Source of the DNA: Duncaniella sp. | GTDB lineage: Bacteria; Bacteroidota; Bacteroidia; Bacteroidales; Muribaculaceae | DNA length: 9,458 nt | Assembly (NCBI GenBank): GCA_022511285.1 | Contig: JAFLRW010000066.1 | Location: forward strand, 1-9,458 | Reading direction: 5' to 3' | In this document: piece by piece, positions 7,712 through 9,458 of the stretch | Layout: each line of letters starts with the position of its first letter | Position numbering within the stretch: the stretch's first letter is position 1 | Made by a program: the position numbers and the translations under genes | Notes under the pieces: model-generated | What the model saw: only the letters and a program-made list of their open reading frames with translations | Databases searched by the model: none | Told to the model about the DNA's origin: nothing

Positions 7712-9458
7712 ATGAAGAAGATAAAGATATTTTTGGCCTCGAGTGAGGATTTGGTTACAGAAACTCTTGAGCTTTCCGACCTTGTGGAGCACTTGAATCT
7801 CATTTTAGAGAAACAGGACATCCACATCTACCTGTGCAAGTGGGAGTATCTGCAGTCTAAGGAAGACTATGATGACACTTTGGACAGTAGTGATCTTTCT
7901 CTAGTTATCTTCGGAAAGGACTTTGGAAGTTATTCGGAAGAGGACCTGAAAAAGGTTTACGAGAGAGTCTGTAAAGAAGGGGCCAACCCTCAGAAGCTAT
8001 ACGTCTATTTCAAGGCTGGAGAAGACCAGACGGAAGCATTGAAGAAATTCCGTGATTCCTTCCCCGACCAGTTCGGCCATTTCGCCGGAAATTTTGCAGA
8101 CGTCAATGCTTTGCGCGCCGATTTCATGCTCCAGTTCCAGCTGTTCCAGAATCAAAATAACGGTAACGCTTACTGCAACGTCAAGGTAAAGGATGGCAAG
8201 GTCTTCCTTAACGAGAAGGAAGTTTTCATTGACATGATGAAAGTTCCCTTCATGGGTAACAACGAGACTTATACGGATCTTTGCAAGCGAATAGAAAAGC
8301 AACGTCGCAGACTGAAGCGGATGGAGCCCGAGGACGAGGACTATGCCGATGAAGCTCAAGAACTTCAAGATCTTGAAGAGAAGAAAGAGAAGATGGAGGC
8401 AAGCCTTTGGGATACGGCTTTGGACATCACGCGCCTTAGCAATCAGAAATGCTCGGAACGATTGCAACGAGCTATTGATCTTTTCAACCAGGGAGATAAC
8501 AAAGGAGCGAATGCAATCTTGAATGAAGAAGAGATTATTCGTGATGCCGAAAACAATCTAAATCTAATCAAATTAGGTGAAGAAGGAAGGAAGGGTCTCA
8601 TCACAAACATCGAGGAACTCAAACTCAAAGTCAAGACTCTTGAAAATGAAATGTCGGAGGGATGGCTTCAACAGATAATCGAGATAAGTAAAAAGATTGT
8701 CGATTATACAGAAAAAATTTATAGTCAAAACTCCGAAGAATATATATCCTCTCTTCTTTTTACAGGGGAATATTTAAGCGCTGCAGGAAACTATGGAGAT
8801 GCCTTAACTTATGGCGAAAAAGCGAATAAAATAGCAGAAGAAGTTTTAGGAGAGAAGCATCCCGACACAGCCACTTCCTATAACAATGTGGGGGTGGCTT
8901 ACGGAGAGCTCGGAGACTACAACAAGGCGTTGGAGAATTACGAAAAGGCCCTAAAAATACGGTTAGGAATCTTTGGCGAGAATCATCCCGATGTTGCGAC
9001 AAGCTACAATAATATTGGAGCGGTATATTTCGACCAAGGAGATTATGGCCGAGCGTTGGAGAATTACGAACAGGCCCTGAACATACAGTTAGGAATCTTT
9101 GGCGAGAATCATCCCGATGTTGCGACAAGCTACAACAATATTGGACTGGTATATTTCAATCAAGGAGATTATAGTCGAGCTCTGGAGTATCATGAAAAAG
9201 CCCTGAAAATACGGTTAGAAATCTTTGGCGAGAATCATCCCGATGTTGCGACAAGCTATAACAATATTGGACTAGTATATTTCGACCAAGGAGATTATGG
9301 CCGAGCGTTGGAGAATTTCGAAAAGGCACTGAGAATACGGTTAGGAATCTTAGGCGAAAATCATCCCAATGTGGCAACAAGCTACAACAATATTGGGTTT
9401 GTATATTCCAATCAAGGAGATTATGGCCGAGCTTTGGAGAATTACGAAAAGGCACTGA
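7712..9458 (+). CDS. DUF4062/TIR-like domain protein with kinesin-light-chain-type TPR array (3' truncated)
   Basis: An open frame from ATG 7712 to the window edge, 582 codons with no stop, so the C-terminus lies outside. Residues 1-175 repeat the domain of the preceding gene: 33 of the first 46 residues are identical, including MKKIKIFLASSE, NLILE and IHIYL. The motif after the central strand reads FGSYSEEDLKKV, so Asp78 stands where the small paralogue has Glu85. Residues about 185-235 and 295-315 are highly charged, likely coiled coil (KRIEKQRRRLKRMEPEDED; ELQDLEEKKEKMEASL). A TPR-like helix pair lies near 250-275 (AIDLFNQGDNKGANAIL). One diverged repeat (about 345-386) leads into 42-residue TPRs from residue 387, of the kinesin light chain type (ATSYNNIGLVYFDQGDYGRA, then HPDV). 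No signal peptide or membrane segment is seen. TPRs bind proteins or peptides, so this is likely a sensor or scaffold carrying an effector-like head. The architecture resembles TPR proteins common in gut Bacteroidales. Function is not established. Confidence 0.88.
   Translation, partial: MKKIKIFLASSEDLVTETLELSDLVEHLNLILEKQDIHIYLCKWEYLQSKEDYDDTLDSSDLSLVIFGKDFGSYSEEDLKKVYERVCKEGANPQKLYVYFKAGEDQTEALKKFRDSFPDQFGHFAGNFADVNALRADFMLQFQLFQNQNNGNAYCNVKVKDGKVFLNEKEVFIDMMKVPFMGNNETYTDLCKRIEKQRRRLKRMEPEDEDYADEAQELQDLEEKKEKMEASLWDTALDITRLSNQKCSERLQRAIDLFNQGDNKGANAILNEEEIIRDAENNLNLIKLGEEGRKGLITNIEELKLKVKTLENEMSEGWLQQIIEISKKIVDYTEKIYSQNSEEYISSLLFTGEYLSAAGNYGDALTYGEKANKIAEEVLGEKHPDTATSYNNVGVAYGELGDYNKALENYEKALKIRLGIFGENHPDVATSYNNIGAVYFDQGDYGRALENYEQALNIQLGIFGENHPDVATSYNNIGLVYFNQGDYSRALEYHEKALKIRLEIFGENHPDVATSYNNIGLVYFDQGDYGRALENFEKALRIRLGILGENHPNVATSYNNIGFVYSNQGDYGRALENYEKAL
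8870..9458 (+). repeat. 126-bp direct repeats encoding 42-residue TPRs
   Basis: Four full units start at 8870, 8996, 9122 and 9248, and a fifth at 9374 runs off the window. Each is exactly 126 bp, so gain or loss of a unit keeps the reading frame. The units are alike at the DNA level as well as in protein. For example, ATCTTTGGCGAGAATCATCC and the 18 bases that follow recur unchanged across the first three unit boundaries, and units 2 and 4 share a longer exact block from TTCGACCAAGG through TTGGAGAATT. This implies recent duplication or gene conversion. Confidence 0.93.

Noticed and set aside
8760..9455. Minus-strand open frames with repeated segments opposite the TPR array
   Set aside because: Their internal repeats are only the complement of the 126-bp TPR repeats, and the plus-strand frame has clear TPR signatures.
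8870..9458. Possible CRISPR or other non-coding repeat array
   Set aside because: The units are contiguous 126-bp coding repeats without spacers, in frame, and translate to 42-residue TPRs.

Overview
The window looks like a chromosomal segment from a gut-type Bacteroidales bacterium, possibly Muribaculaceae (family-level placement is inference). Three things point there: a long SecA of 1113 residues with Bacteroidota-style insertions, starts without Shine-Dalgarno sequences, and a clean Bacteroidota promoter (TTG, 20 nt, TATCTTTG). All genes lie on the + strand.

Left part (3-7044), GC-rich housekeeping DNA. It opens with the 3' part of an alkaline-phosphatase-superfamily gene that appears to have lost several metal-binding residues. 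Next is secA (1333-4674), the motor ATPase of Sec protein export. A strong hairpin terminator closes secA, and its loop forms the -33 element of the next promoter. That promoter reads a two-gene unit: an XRE/S24 (CI/LexA-like) regulator (4778-5467) and, 26 nt later, a full-length comM/yifB AAA+ ATPase (5494-7044).

Right part (7045-9458), visibly AT-richer accessory-looking DNA. It holds two tandem paralogues 10 nt apart. The first (7153-7701, 182 aa) is a stand-alone N-terminal domain resembling DUF4062/TIR-like effector domains. The second (7712 to beyond the window edge, 582 codons visible, no stop) has the same N-terminal domain, a charged helical middle, and a run of nearly identical 42-residue kinesin-light-chain-type TPRs encoded by 126-bp direct repeats. 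This pair is the most interesting part of the window. Its layout fits a conflict or defence type effector-plus-sensor module, but no function is demonstrated. No RNA genes, CRISPR arrays, integrases or insertion sequences were seen, and every intergenic gap is shorter than about 110 bp.
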